DNA of 64,000 nucleotides, from the NCBI GenBank assembly GCA_020444165.1, contig JAHLLK010000020.1:1-64000 (forward strand), given 5' to 3'. Within the stretch, counting starts at the first letter, position 1. The number at the start of each line of letters is the position of its first letter. The notes below the pieces were generated by a model. It saw only the letters and a program-made list of their open reading frames with translations, made no database searches and was not told the origin of the DNA. Below, in pieces: positions 8,581 to 18,159 of this stretch. A program made the translations under genes and the position numbers. This DNA comes from Deltaproteobacteria bacterium. GTDB taxonomy: Bacteria; Desulfobacterota; Desulfarculia; Desulfarculales; Desulfarculaceae.

Positions 8581-10512
8581 TCAAATACAACTCAGGTTTT
8601 CCGGGCCGCTCTCGCGGTAGGGCGCGGGCTGTTCGTAGGACAGCTGCACGGTCTCCTCGCTCACCGGCTGGTCGAAATGCACCGTGAGGTCCACCACCCC
8701 CTGGCTCACCGTGCCGGTCACCGCATAGCCCAGGCCGTAGAGGAGCTTCAGCGAGGGCTGGTTGTCGGTCATGACGTAGGCCTTGATGACCCGGTGGCCC
8801 CGCTCCTGGGCGATCTCGATGAGGCGGTGGACCAACACCCGGCCCAGGCCCCGGCCCTGGTGGTCACCGCGCACCGCGAAATCCACCTCGGGCACCTGGT
8901 CCTCGGAGACCACGTAGCGGGCCAGGCCCACCAGGAGTTCGTTGCCGAACTCCCCCTCCAGGGCCAGGATGGTCATCTCCCGGTGGTAGTCGACGTTCAC
9001 CATCTTCTGCATGTCCTTCTTGGGGAAGGCCTTGATGCCATGCAGGAAGCGGTAATACACCTCGCGGTCGCTCATGGCGTAGAAGAACTCCTGCACCAGG
9101 CGCTCGTCCGTGGGCTTCACCGGCCTGAGGAACACGTGGGCCCCGTCCTTCAGGGTGCGGAAGCACTGGTACTTCTCGGGGTACACCCCGGTGAACAGGG
9201 GCACCAGGATCTGGCTGGGGCTGATGAGGCCCATCTCCCGGGCCTGGGTCAAAAGGCTGTCGCGGTGGTTGGGGTGGGCGATGTCGATCAGGGCCAGGGC
9301 CCGCTCCCGGATGGAGAGCCCGTGCAGATAGGCCGGGCCGTACTCCGTGACCACGGTGCGCACCGCGGCCCGGGTGATGCCCACCCCGGCGCCCTCGGAC
9401 AGGGTGGCCTTGATGCGGCTGGAGCCGTCGGGCCGGGTGGAGGTGAGCACCATCAGGGCCTGGCCGCCGGGGCTGGCCATGGCCCCCCGCAGGAAGTCCA
9501 CCATGCCGCCGACCCCGGAATAGATGCGGCTGCCGATGGCGTCGGCGCAGACCTGGCCGGTGAGGTCCACCTCCAGGGCCTCGTGCACCGTGGTCATGTG
9601 GGAGTTCTGGGCGATGAGCGACTGGTCGTTGGTCAGCCGGACCGGGTGCATCTCCACCTGGGGGTTGTTGTTCACGAAGTTCCAGAGCTTTTCCCCGCCC
9701 AGGCAGAACGAGGCCACGATCTTGTTCTTGAACAAGCTCTTGGCCGCGCCGGTCACCGCCCCGGCCTCGACCAGGTCCACGTAGGCCTCGGTCAGCACGT
9801 CGGTGTGCACCCCCAGGTCCTTCTTGCCCTTCAGCTCGGGCAACACGGCCTGGGCCAGGCGGCCGATGCCGCACTGGATGGTGGCCCCGTTGCCGATCAT
9901 GCGGGCCACCTTCTTGGCCACCTCCACGATGATCTCGTCGGGGTGGGGCACGCTGAAGGAGATCAGGGGCTCCTCCTGCTCCACCAGGTGGTGGATGCGC
10001 GAGACGTGCACAAAGCTGTCGCCCATGGTGCGGGGCATGCGGGGGTTCACCTGGGCGATGACCACCCGGACCTGGTCCAATACGTCGGGCATCACGTCCA
10101 CGGCCACGCCCAGGGAGAGGTAGCCGTGCTCGTCCGGGGGGGAGACCTGGATCAGGGCCGCGTCCAGGGTGAGCCGCCCGCTCTCGATGAGCCGGGGCAC
10201 GTCGGAGAGGTACACCGGGGTGTAGTCGGCCCGGCCCTCGCTGATGGCCTGGCGGGCGCCGGCCGCCACGAAGAACTGCTTGGTGCGGAAGCTGCCGGCG
10301 TAGCGCGACTCGGTGTGCACATCGGGCACCACGGCCAAAACCTGCACCACCTCCACGTCCGAGAGGCGGTCGGCCTGGGCGGCCAGGGCGTGGGCCAGAA
10401 AGCGCGGCTCGCCGCAACCCGAGCCCAGGAAGATGCGGCTGCCCGAACGCAGGGAACGCATGGCCCGCGCCGCGTCGGTGCGGCGCTTCTGGTAGAGTTC
10501 CTTCCAGTCCAT
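8581..10512 (-). CDS. Acetyl-CoA hydrolase/CoA-transferase fused to a GNAT acetyltransferase
   Basis: 643 residues. About 1-430 match the acetyl-CoA hydrolase/4-hydroxybutyrate CoA-transferase family: early GSGCGEPRFL, AAGARQAISEGRADYTP and VSPPDEHGYLSLG, and later GVGGMVDFLRGA and GRAVR-like segments. About 450-640 form a GNAT domain (EFFYAMSDREVYYRF, then DFAVRGDHQGRGLGRVLV carrying the acetyl-CoA-binding Q/RxxGxG/A loop). The fusion is known as a bifunctional family in Deltaproteobacteria. It could couple CoA transfer to protein or small-molecule acetylation. The substrate is unknown. It is preceded by a small acidic protein gene 32 bases upstream. Confidence 0.88.
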   Translation of the reverse strand: MDWKELYQKRRTDAARAMRSLRSGSRIFLGSGCGEPRFLAHALAAQADRLSDVEVVQVLAVVPDVHTESRYAGSFRTKQFFVAAGARQAISEGRADYTPVYLSDVPRLIESGRLTLDAALIQVSPPDEHGYLSLGVAVDVMPDVLDQVRVVIAQVNPRMPRTMGDSFVHVSRIHHLVEQEEPLISFSVPHPDEIIVEVAKKVARMIGNGATIQCGIGRLAQAVLPELKGKKDLGVHTDVLTEAYVDLVEAGAVTGAAKSLFKNKIVASFCLGGEKLWNFVNNNPQVEMHPVRLTNDQSLIAQNSHMTTVHEALEVDLTGQVCADAIGSRIYSGVGGMVDFLRGAMASPGGQALMVLTSTRPDGSSRIKATLSEGAGVGITRAAVRTVVTEYGPAYLHGLSIRERALALIDIAHPNHRDSLLTQAREMGLISPSQILVPLFTGVYPEKYQCFRTLKDGAHVFLRPVKPTDERLVQEFFYAMSDREVYYRFLHGIKAFPKKDMQKMVNVDYHREMTILALEGEFGNELLVGLARYVVSEDQVPEVDFAVRGDHQGRGLGRVLVHRLIEIAQERGHRVIKAYVMTDNQPSLKLLYGLGYAVTGTVSQGVVDLTVHFDQPVSEETVQLSYEQPAPYRESGPENLSCI

Positions 10513-10544
10513 AACCCTATAACCCCCTCAGCCTTAGCGGTCGT

Positions 10545-10748
10545 TTAGGCGTCTTCGTCTTCGTCTTCCCGGCGGGGTGGCCGGGGAGGCAGTTCGCAGG
10601 CCTCTTGCACCAGTTTTTCCACCGTGGCCAGGCAGGGGCCGCCGGTGGCGATGATGTCGTCGGTCAGGCGGTCCCAAAGCTCGGCCGTGGGGTCGAACTC
10701 GCGGTCCTTGCCCGGGGCTCCGGGTTCCTCGGGGGCTTTCCCGGCCAT
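10545..10748 (-). CDS. Small acidic protein upstream of the CoA-transferase fusion
   Basis: 67 residues from the ATG at 10748, chosen over a longer upstream start because GAGGAG lies seven bases before it. The middle (FDPTAELWDRLTDDIIATG) looks helical and amphipathic. The C-terminus ends in an acidic run DEDEDA. No transmembrane segment. It is first in the leftward operon and follows a good promoter. I do not recognise it. Confidence 0.55.
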   Translation of the reverse strand: MAGKAPEEPGAPGKDREFDPTAELWDRLTDDIIATGGPCLATVEKLVQEACELPPRPPRREDEDEDA

Positions 10749-10828
10749 GTGGGGCTCCTCTCCGTCCCGGCGCCAAAGGGCCCGGCTCCGGGGGCATAGG
10801 CCAAGATTGTCAACCAATTATTGCACCA

Positions 10829-10857
10829 AATATCACACGCGGCGCCCCGGGGGTCAA
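10829..10857 (-). promoter_or_regulatory. Candidate promoter of the 10748-7226 operon
   Basis: On the minus strand TTGACC (10852-10857) and GATATT (10829-10834) are 17 bases apart, five and four consensus matches. It lies about 80 bases upstream of the small acidic protein start. The rest of the 10749-11067 gap shows nothing else I can name. Confidence 0.5.
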
Positions 10858-11067
10858 GCCGGGCCGGCGCCGGGGCTTCTGGTAAAATGGCCCCAGACTC
10901 TCCGCGTCGGGGGGGCCGGCCAGGGGAAACCGCCAGCCCGGCTATTCCGCGCGGGGCGGGTGGCCACAGCGCCCGCGGCCGGACTCAGGTTTGGCAGACA
11001 AGTTAGCGCCTCCCTTCCCCCCCTTGCGGCAGGACCTGCGGTTTGAAGATGGCCATTATTCAACCCA

Positions 11068-11160
11068 ATGAAAACTATAAAGTTTTTTTGGGGAAAGGGG
11101 GTGTGGGGGAAGACCCCTTTTTGTCCACAAAAAGGGGTCTTCCCCCACCTTATCCCATTT
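11068..11160. repeat. Palindromic G/C-run element, copy E2
   Basis: Starts AAAACTATAAAGTTTTTTTG, then GGGGAAAGGGGGTGTGGGGG, an inner CCCCTTTTTGTCC palindromic arm with CAAAAAGGGG, and a closing TTCCCCCACC. Close copy of E1 and E7. It sits immediately upstream of the histidine phosphatase gene rather than downstream of a gene, the only clear exception besides truncated E3. Confidence 0.85.
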
Positions 11161-11179
11161 CTCCTAAAAGTTCTTACCC

Positions 11180-11884
11180 ATGATCACCTTCCACCTCATC
11201 CGCCACGGCCAGGCCAGTTTCGGGAGCCCGGACTACGACCGCCTCTCTCCCGTTGGCGAGGAGCAGGCCAGCCTTTTGGGCCGCCATTTGGCCGCCCAGG
11301 GCCTCTCGTGCGACCTGGCGCTTTGCGGCACGCTCCGCCGCCAGGCCGACACCGCCCGCCTGGCCCTGGAGGCCTGGCCCGCCGGAGCCCGGCCCCCCCT
11401 GGCCGCCACCCCGGACCTGAATGAGTACGAGTCCGTGGCCATCGTGCGGAGCCAGGTGCCGGCCATGTCCCGCGTCCAGCCCGAGGTGCAGGCCATCCTG
11501 GACAACCGCTTCACCAACCGCGCCGCCTTTCAAAAGGTCTACGAGACGGCCATGTTCCGCTGGATCAGCGGCCGCCACCCCGCCCCGGGGGTGGAGACCT
11601 GGGAAGAGGTGCGGACCCGGGTGCGGGGGGCCCTGAACCGGGCCGCGGCCCAGGCGCCCGATCACGGCCGGGTGCTGGTGTTCACCTCGGGCGGGCCCAT
11701 CGCGGCCCTGGCCCAGGAGGCCTGGGGCCTGGCCAGCCCGGTGACGCTCCGGCTCACCTGGATCATCTGGAACAGCGCCGACTCGGAGTTCACCTGGGCT
11801 CCGGCAGGCTGGAACCTGAAGGTTTTTAACCGCCTTGCGCATCTCGAACCCCCGCCCCGCCCCGGCCTCATTACCCTGCGTTAA
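11180..11884 (+). CDS. Histidine phosphatase (phosphoglycerate mutase-like) superfamily protein
   Basis: 234 residues. The N-terminus [11 protein letters not shown] carries the RHG motif whose histidine is phosphorylated in catalysis. Later [13 protein letters not shown] places a Ser/Gly in the second catalytic region, where many members have His (SHGG), so the second active-site histidine is replaced here. Length is slightly longer than dPGM. Probably a broad phosphatase rather than a glycolytic mutase, because the specificity residues around the second site are not dPGM-like. The start has a weak ribosome-binding site. Confidence 0.8.
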   Translation: MITFHLIRHGQASFGSPDYDRLSPVGEEQASLLGRHLAAQGLSCDLALCGTLRRQADTARLALEAWPAGARPPLAATPDLNEYESVAIVRSQVPAMSRVQPEVQAILDNRFTNRAAFQKVYETAMFRWISGRHPAPGVETWEEVRTRVRGALNRAAAQAPDHGRVLVFTSGGPIAALAQEAWGLASPVTLRLTWIIWNSADSEFTWAPAGWNLKVFNRLAHLEPPPRPGLITLR

Positions 11885-12006
11885 ATGCAGTAATTATTCC
11901 TGACGATTTACCTTGCCGCTCCCGGCGAAGGGCAGGCACCATATTTAAGCAGGGTGTTAAAAAGCACCCCGCCAAATTCCTGGTCCCGAGAGTAGCGGAG
12001 TTGCGT

Positions 12007-13425
<1,419 letters not shown>

Positions 13426-13515
13426 CCAGCCCCCGGCGCCGCTCCGGCCCCGGCCGGGCCGGCCCCCATATGCGTGGTAACTATGCGCAAATATCAATGT
13501 TGCTGCGTATGCTTG

Positions 13516-13556
13516 AAACTATGAAGTTTTTGTAGGGAAGGGGGATTCCCCCCAAA
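13516..13556. repeat. Palindromic element, truncated copy E3
   Basis: GAAACTATGAAGTTTTTGTA followed by GGGAAGGGGGATTCCCCCC: the outer end and one arm of the element, with the inner CCCCTTTTTG palindrome missing. It lies between fumC and the glycosyltransferase gene. Confidence 0.7.
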
Positions 13557-13599
13557 TTCCCATTTCTTAGACAACCTCCTCGGAGATAGCCACCCTGCC

Positions 13600-14760
13600 A
13601 TGTCCGCTTTGCACCTGTTCTGCTTCGCCGCGGCCCTGTTGTGGGCCAGCACCTGTGGTTACCTGGGTCTTTTGCACCTGTTGCGCCTGGGGCGGCGCCG
13701 CGCGGCCGCGCCGGCGCCCGGCGAGCTGCCGGCCATCGCGGTGGTGGTGCCTTTGTTGAACGAGAAGGCCCTGGTGGCTGGCCGCCTGGCCGACCTGGAC
13801 CGTACGGCCTACCCCCCTCACCGCATGCGGGTCGTCTTCGTGGACGGCGGCTCCACCGACGGCACCCGGGAGCTGTTGGCCGCCGCGGCGGCCCAGCGGG
13901 ACAATTTGGAGGTGTGGGACTGCCCCGGGGCCCGCAGCAAGCCGGATCAGATCAACCTGGCCCTGGACCGGCTGACCGAGGAGATCGTGGTGTTCAGCGA
14001 CGCCGACGCGGAGCTGGAGCCCCAGGCCATCCACCGCCTGGTGGAGCGCCTCACCGCCGATCCCCGCCTGATGCTGGTGGGCGCCCGGGTGACCCCCCAG
14101 ACGCCCCTGGTGGAGGAGCGCCTGCACTGGTGGCTTCTGAACCGCCTGTGGTGGCTGCAGGGCGAGGCCCTGGGCGGGGCCCTGCTTTCCGGGTTGTGCT
14201 ACGCCTGCCGTCGCACGGCCATGCCGCGGCTGCCGGCGGACGCCATAGCCGACGACATGCACCTGGCTTTGTCTTTTATCGCCCGGGGGCTGCCCACCCG
14301 GCTCTGTTGGGGGGCCCGGGGCCGGGAGGTGCGGACGCCCCAAACCCCGGAGGAGATGCTCAGGTACCGGCGCTTCCGGGGAAACAACTTCCGCCGGGAG
14401 TTGCGGCGCTTCCGCCCGGCGCTCGCCCGGCGGGGCCCGGTCGGCTGGGCCTGCCTATTCTATCTCTGGCACTTCCGGGTGACCCCCCTGGCGGCCGCGC
14501 TCTTCCTGGCCGCGGCCGCCCTGTCCCCCTGGCCCCTGGTCGGGGTGGTGCTCCTGGGCCTGGGCGGTTCCCTGGCGCTCACCCTGGCGCTCATGTTGCG
14601 GGGTTTCCGCCAGAGCCAGGAACCGGCTCCGGGCCGGCGGGCCCAGGCCGCGGCCCTCTTGCGTCTGCTGGGCCTGACCGGATTCGCGGTCTGCACCTTG
14701 TCCGTGCCCCCCGTGGGCCACCATGCCTATCATCCCGCCACCCGCAGAAAGGCTTCCTGA
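13600..14760 (+). CDS. Family 2 glycosyltransferase with terminal membrane segments
   Basis: 386 residues. An N-terminal hydrophobic helix (about 1-26) is followed by a GT-A catalytic domain: AVVVPLLNEKALVAGRL, FVDGGSTDGTREL (nucleotide binding) and VVFSDADAELEP, whose DAD is the metal-binding DxD. DDMHLAL and a RYRRFRGNNFRRE segment (in place of QxxRW) follow. Two or three hydrophobic segments end the protein (about 285-380). It would transfer a sugar at the inner membrane, probably to a lipid carrier. The stop shares its last base with the start of a radical SAM gene, so the two are translationally coupled. Confidence 0.88.
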   Translation: MSALHLFCFAAALLWASTCGYLGLLHLLRLGRRRAAAPAPGELPAIAVVVPLLNEKALVAGRLADLDRTAYPPHRMRVVFVDGGSTDGTRELLAAAAAQRDNLEVWDCPGARSKPDQINLALDRLTEEIVVFSDADAELEPQAIHRLVERLTADPRLMLVGARVTPQTPLVEERLHWWLLNRLWWLQGEALGGALLSGLCYACRRTAMPRLPADAIADDMHLALSFIARGLPTRLCWGARGREVRTPQTPEEMLRYRRFRGNNFRRELRRFRPALARRGPVGWACLFYLWHFRVTPLAAALFLAAAALSPWPLVGVVLLGLGGSLALTLALMLRGFRQSQEPAPGRRAQAAALLRLLGLTGFAVCTLSVPPVGHHAYHPATRRKAS

Positions 14761-15785
14761 TGCCCCCCACCACCGTGTCCCTGGCCTGGCGCTTCGCCCG
14801 GCACAGCCTCTCGGTCGTGCACCCCTTCGAGGTGCAGGCCAACGTGACCAACCGCTGCAACTTCAACTGCCGCTTCTGCGAATGCCCGGACATCCACCAG
14901 ACGGAGATGAACACCGCCCAATGGTTCGAGGTGATCCACGGCTTGCGGCGCCTGGGCGGCATCCGCTTCAAGTTCCAGGGCGGCGAGCCCTCGTTGCGCG
15001 CTGATTTCGGGGAACTGGCCGCCGAGGCCCAGCGGGTGGGCCTGGTCACCGCCATCACCACCAATGGCTCCATCTTCGCGGCCCGCCCCGAGCTTTTGGA
15101 GCATCTGGACGAGGTGATGTTCAGCCTGGACTCCCCCCGGCCGGAGACCAACGACTACCTCCGGAAACCCGGCAGCCACGCCCTGGTGCTGGCGGCCATC
15201 CGCGAGGCCACGGCGCGGGGCAAGAAGGTCAGCCTCAACATGACCGTGTCCCGCCGCAATCTGGCGCACGTGGAAGAAATGCTGGATTTGTGCGAGTCCC
15301 TGGGGGTGTTGTTCCACGCCCAGTGGCTGGGCAATTTCTGGGCCTACGCCACCCGGGACAGCGGCCCCGACGCCCTGACCGACCAGGAGATCCGTGACCT
15401 GCACCGCCAGATGGCCGCCTGGAAGCGGGAGGGCCGCCTGGTGCTGTTCGCCGAGGAATCCTATCTGTACACCTCCCGCTGGAGCGATTTTTCCGCGCCC
15501 ATGCGTCGGGGGCCGGACGCGACGGATTGCGTGGCCGGGCGGAGCTATTTCCACATCGAGCCCAATGGCGACGTGTACCCCTGCGGTTTTCTGGTGGGCC
15601 AGATGGCGGCGAGGAACGCCCTGATCGACGGCCTGGCCCCGGCCCTGGCCCACGCGCGGCGGCACCATTGCCAAGACTGCGCCATGACCTACCTGAACGA
15701 GCGCAAGTTCCTGTTCAAGCTGAAGCCTTTCGCGGTGCGGGCCCTGTTGGCCCGCAACCGGGCCTGGCCCCATGCCCGGGGTTGA
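14760..15785 (+). CDS. Radical SAM protein with C-terminal cysteine-rich (SPASM-like) region, first of a pair
   Basis: 341 residues. Its ATG overlaps the glycosyltransferase TGA (TGATG). NRCNFNCRFCECPD gives Cys33, Cys37 and Cys40, the CxxxCxxC that binds the SAM-cleaving 4Fe-4S cluster. FQGGEPSLR is the GGE SAM-binding motif and ITTNGS the next strand. The C-terminal part has CVAGRSYFHIEPNGDVYPC and then HHCQDC, the arrangement expected for auxiliary-cluster cysteines. The substrate is not evident; the coupled glycosyltransferase suggests a glycan, lipid or envelope precursor, but a peptide is also possible. Confidence 0.88.
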   Translation: MPPTTVSLAWRFARHSLSVVHPFEVQANVTNRCNFNCRFCECPDIHQTEMNTAQWFEVIHGLRRLGGIRFKFQGGEPSLRADFGELAAEAQRVGLVTAITTNGSIFAARPELLEHLDEVMFSLDSPRPETNDYLRKPGSHALVLAAIREATARGKKVSLNMTVSRRNLAHVEEMLDLCESLGVLFHAQWLGNFWAYATRDSGPDALTDQEIRDLHRQMAAWKREGRLVLFAEESYLYTSRWSDFSAPMRRGPDATDCVAGRSYFHIEPNGDVYPCGFLVGQMAARNALIDGLAPALAHARRHHCQDCAMTYLNERKFLFKLKPFAVRALLARNRAWPHARG

Positions 15786-16881
15786 GCCCTCCGGACCCCC
15801 GCCCCGGCGAAGCCCCCCAGCCCGGGCCCTGCAAACCGCCCGGAGCGTCCTCCGCCTGGGGAGCGCGGCGGCCCGGGGTTGGCTCACCGGCCGGGGGGCG
15901 CCGCTGCAGGCCTTTCTGGTGCTCACCCACCGCTGCAACGGCTCTTGCCTGTATTGCGGCCTGCCGCGGTTGGGCACCCCGGACCTGCCGGTGGAGGCCT
16001 GGCGAGACCTGGCGGACCAACTGGCCGCCCTGGGCTGCCGCCGGGCCACCCTGTTGGGCGGCGAGCCCCTGCTTTACGCGGGAGTGGGCCGCCTGGCGGC
16101 GCGGCTCCGGGAGCGGGGCATCGCCGTGAACCTCACTTCCAACGGCCGCCTGGCGCCCCGCCGGCCCGAGGTGCTCCGGCGGCTGGACTCCCTGGTCCTC
16201 TCCCTGGACGCCGCGGGCCCGGCCAACGACCTGGTGCGGGGAGAAGGGGCCTACGCCGCGGTGCTGGCCGCCCTGGAGGCCGCCCGGGCCCACGGGGTGC
16301 CGGTGAAGCTCAACGCCGTGTTGAGCGCGGCCAACGGGCCGCACCTGGACGGGCTCCTGGCCTTTGCCGCGGCGCGCCGCCTGCCCCTGGCCGTGGGGGT
16401 GGTGCGCTCCGGCGATCCGGTGTTGTGGGGCCGGGCCCGGGAGGTGAAGCCCCCGGACCGGGAGATCCGGCGGCTGCTCGTCCGCCTGGCCCGGGAAGCG
16501 GTGGGCAACCCCTGGCTGGTGTACTCCCCGCGTTCCTTTCTCCTGGCCGCCCGCTGGCCGGACTACGGGGTGGACTGTCTCGCCCAGGGGCAGAGCCTCT
16601 GGGGCGTGCCGGCCGGAGAGCTTTCGCCGCCCTGCGCGGCCGGGCGCTGGTACTTCACCATCGACCCCCAGGGCCGGGTCAGCCCCTGCTGCGTGCACCA
16701 GGGGCGGCCGGACAATCCCTCGGCCCTGGAGCTGGGCCTGGCGCGGGCCTGGCGCCTGGCCGGAGAGCACGACTGCCGGGCCTGCTACTCGCCCTGCCTT
16801 CTGGAGCAGAATTTCCTCTACGCCGGGCACCCGGTGGTGCTGCATAGCTTCCTGCGCCGGCATCTCCGCCGGATGGTGTGA
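15772..16881 (+). CDS. Radical SAM protein with C-terminal cysteine-rich region, second of a pair
   Basis: 369 residues, overlapping the previous gene by 14 bases. LTHRCNGSCLYCGLP gives Cys55, Cys59 and Cys62 for the radical SAM cluster. LLGGEPLLY is the GGE motif. A FTIDPQGRVSPCC segment, then HDCRACYSPCL at the C-terminus, supply several more cysteines for auxiliary clusters. It resembles its upstream partner in layout but is divergent in sequence, so this looks like an old duplication or a two-step pathway. Downstream the next gene is convergent, so the cassette has three genes. Confidence 0.88.
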   Translation: MPGVEPSGPPPRRSPPARALQTARSVLRLGSAAARGWLTGRGAPLQAFLVLTHRCNGSCLYCGLPRLGTPDLPVEAWRDLADQLAALGCRRATLLGGEPLLYAGVGRLAARLRERGIAVNLTSNGRLAPRRPEVLRRLDSLVLSLDAAGPANDLVRGEGAYAAVLAALEAARAHGVPVKLNAVLSAANGPHLDGLLAFAAARRLPLAVGVVRSGDPVLWGRAREVKPPDREIRRLLVRLAREAVGNPWLVYSPRSFLLAARWPDYGVDCLAQGQSLWGVPAGELSPPCAAGRWYFTIDPQGRVSPCCVHQGRPDNPSALELGLARAWRLAGEHDCRACYSPCLLEQNFLYAGHPVVLHSFLRRHLRRMV

Positions 16882-16910
16882 GACGGGCCGCGGGTCCGGG
16901 GCGTGAGGGG

Positions 16911-17891
16911 TCAACCCTGGGAGGCGGTGGTTGGGGGAGGCGTGGGGCGGCGGGCCCAGCGGGTGGCGATGAGGCCGTCCAGGAAGATGTGCACCGGGTG
17001 GAACACCACCGGCACCAGGACGGACAGGGGATAGTCCCGGGCCAGGGCCAGGGACCACACGGCCACGGCCAGGGGCAATGTCTTCTGGGAGGTGACGATG
17101 GCCACCGCGCGGGACAAGGGCTCGGCCAGCCGCCAGACCCAACGCGATCCGGCGTAGGCCAGGACCAAGAGCGCCAAGTGCCCCAGGGCGGCCGCCCCGG
17201 CCAGGAGCAGGAAGTCGGTCACCGGCAGGGCGGCCAGGCGGGAGCTCTCGGCCGCGGTGGAAGCGTAGATGATGAGCACCATGGCCAGCACCGGCAAATG
17301 GCGGGCCAAGGGGCCCAGGGCCCGCACCGCCCCGGGCCAGCGCCGGGCCGCCAGCCGCCCGGCCACGGCCGGCAGGAGCACCAGGAGGCAGAGCTTGGTG
17401 AGAAGCTCTCCGGTGTCCAGGCTCACCCGGGCCCCCAGGCTGAACTCCAGCACCAGGGGCAGGCTGAACACCGCGGCCAGGTTCAGCCCCACGGCCAGGA
17501 GGAGCGCCGCGCCCAGGTCGCCCCCGGCCCGGCCGGCGATCACCGCCCCCGAGACCAGGGTGGGGGCCATGGCCAGGGTCAGGACCATGCCGATGCGGTA
17601 GTCCGGGGGGCCGGGCAGGAAGTGCAGGGCCAAGAGCCCCAGGGCCGGCCCGGCCACTTGGCTGACCAGGAAACCCCACACAAAAGCCCGGCCCAGGCCC
17701 CGGGATTCGCCGCCGGTGGGGCGCGACCAGGCCAGGCCCTGGCACACGAAGATGGCGATCAAGAGCGGCGCGGCCACGCCGCGGGCCGAGAGCCACCCCC
17801 CCGGCTCGGGCCAGGCCCAGGCCAGGAGGAGGCCCGCGGCGATGGCCAGCATCAGGAAATTGTCCTTTACCAGTCGCCAAAAGGCCTGCAC
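16911..17891 (-). CDS. Bile acid:sodium symporter-like (SBF-like) membrane transporter
   Basis: 326 residues from a GTG at 17891, chosen because AGGGAGAGG lies just upstream and the first helix starts soon after. About ten hydrophobic segments span the protein (for example IAAGLLLAWAWPE, TLAMAPTLVSGAVIAGRAGG, LCLLVLLPAVAGRLAARR, VVFHPVHIFLDGLIATRW). The AMAPTLVSGAVI segment and the ending fit the SBF-like (YfeH/RCH1-type) branch of the BART superfamily. Substrate unknown; bile acids are unlikely. It converges with the radical SAM cassette. Confidence 0.75.
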   Translation of the reverse strand: MQAFWRLVKDNFLMLAIAAGLLLAWAWPEPGGWLSARGVAAPLLIAIFVCQGLAWSRPTGGESRGLGRAFVWGFLVSQVAGPALGLLALHFLPGPPDYRIGMVLTLAMAPTLVSGAVIAGRAGGDLGAALLLAVGLNLAAVFSLPLVLEFSLGARVSLDTGELLTKLCLLVLLPAVAGRLAARRWPGAVRALGPLARHLPVLAMVLIIYASTAAESSRLAALPVTDFLLLAGAAALGHLALLVLAYAGSRWVWRLAEPLSRAVAIVTSQKTLPLAVAVWSLALARDYPLSVLVPVVFHPVHIFLDGLIATRWARRPTPPPTTASQG

Positions 17892-18063
17892 GTTCCTCTC
17901 CCTGGCTGGGTCCCGGCGCGGCGCCGGGAGTCTCCGGCATACTACCCCCGGGGCCGGGCGTCCGGCAAGCCGGCCCGGGCCGGCGGGGGCTCCGAGCAGG
18001 GCCGCCGGCGGGCCGGCAGCCCCGGACCCCCGGCCGGGGGACCGGCCCCGTGCCGGTGGATAG

Positions 18064-18090
18064 TGGACAAACCCCGTATCCGGGTATAAA
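18064..18090 (+). promoter_or_regulatory. Candidate promoter for the MFS transporter
   Basis: TGGACA (18064-18069) and TATAAA (18085-18090), five of six matches each but with a short 15-base spacer. About 70 bases upstream of the ATG at 18160, in the gap between divergent transporter genes. Confidence 0.4.
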
Positions 18091-18159
18091 AATTTTCTCT
18101 TTGTGTACTTGTACGCGGCCGGGGCCCCCGGCCGGAACCCCTTGCCTCCGGAGCCTCTC

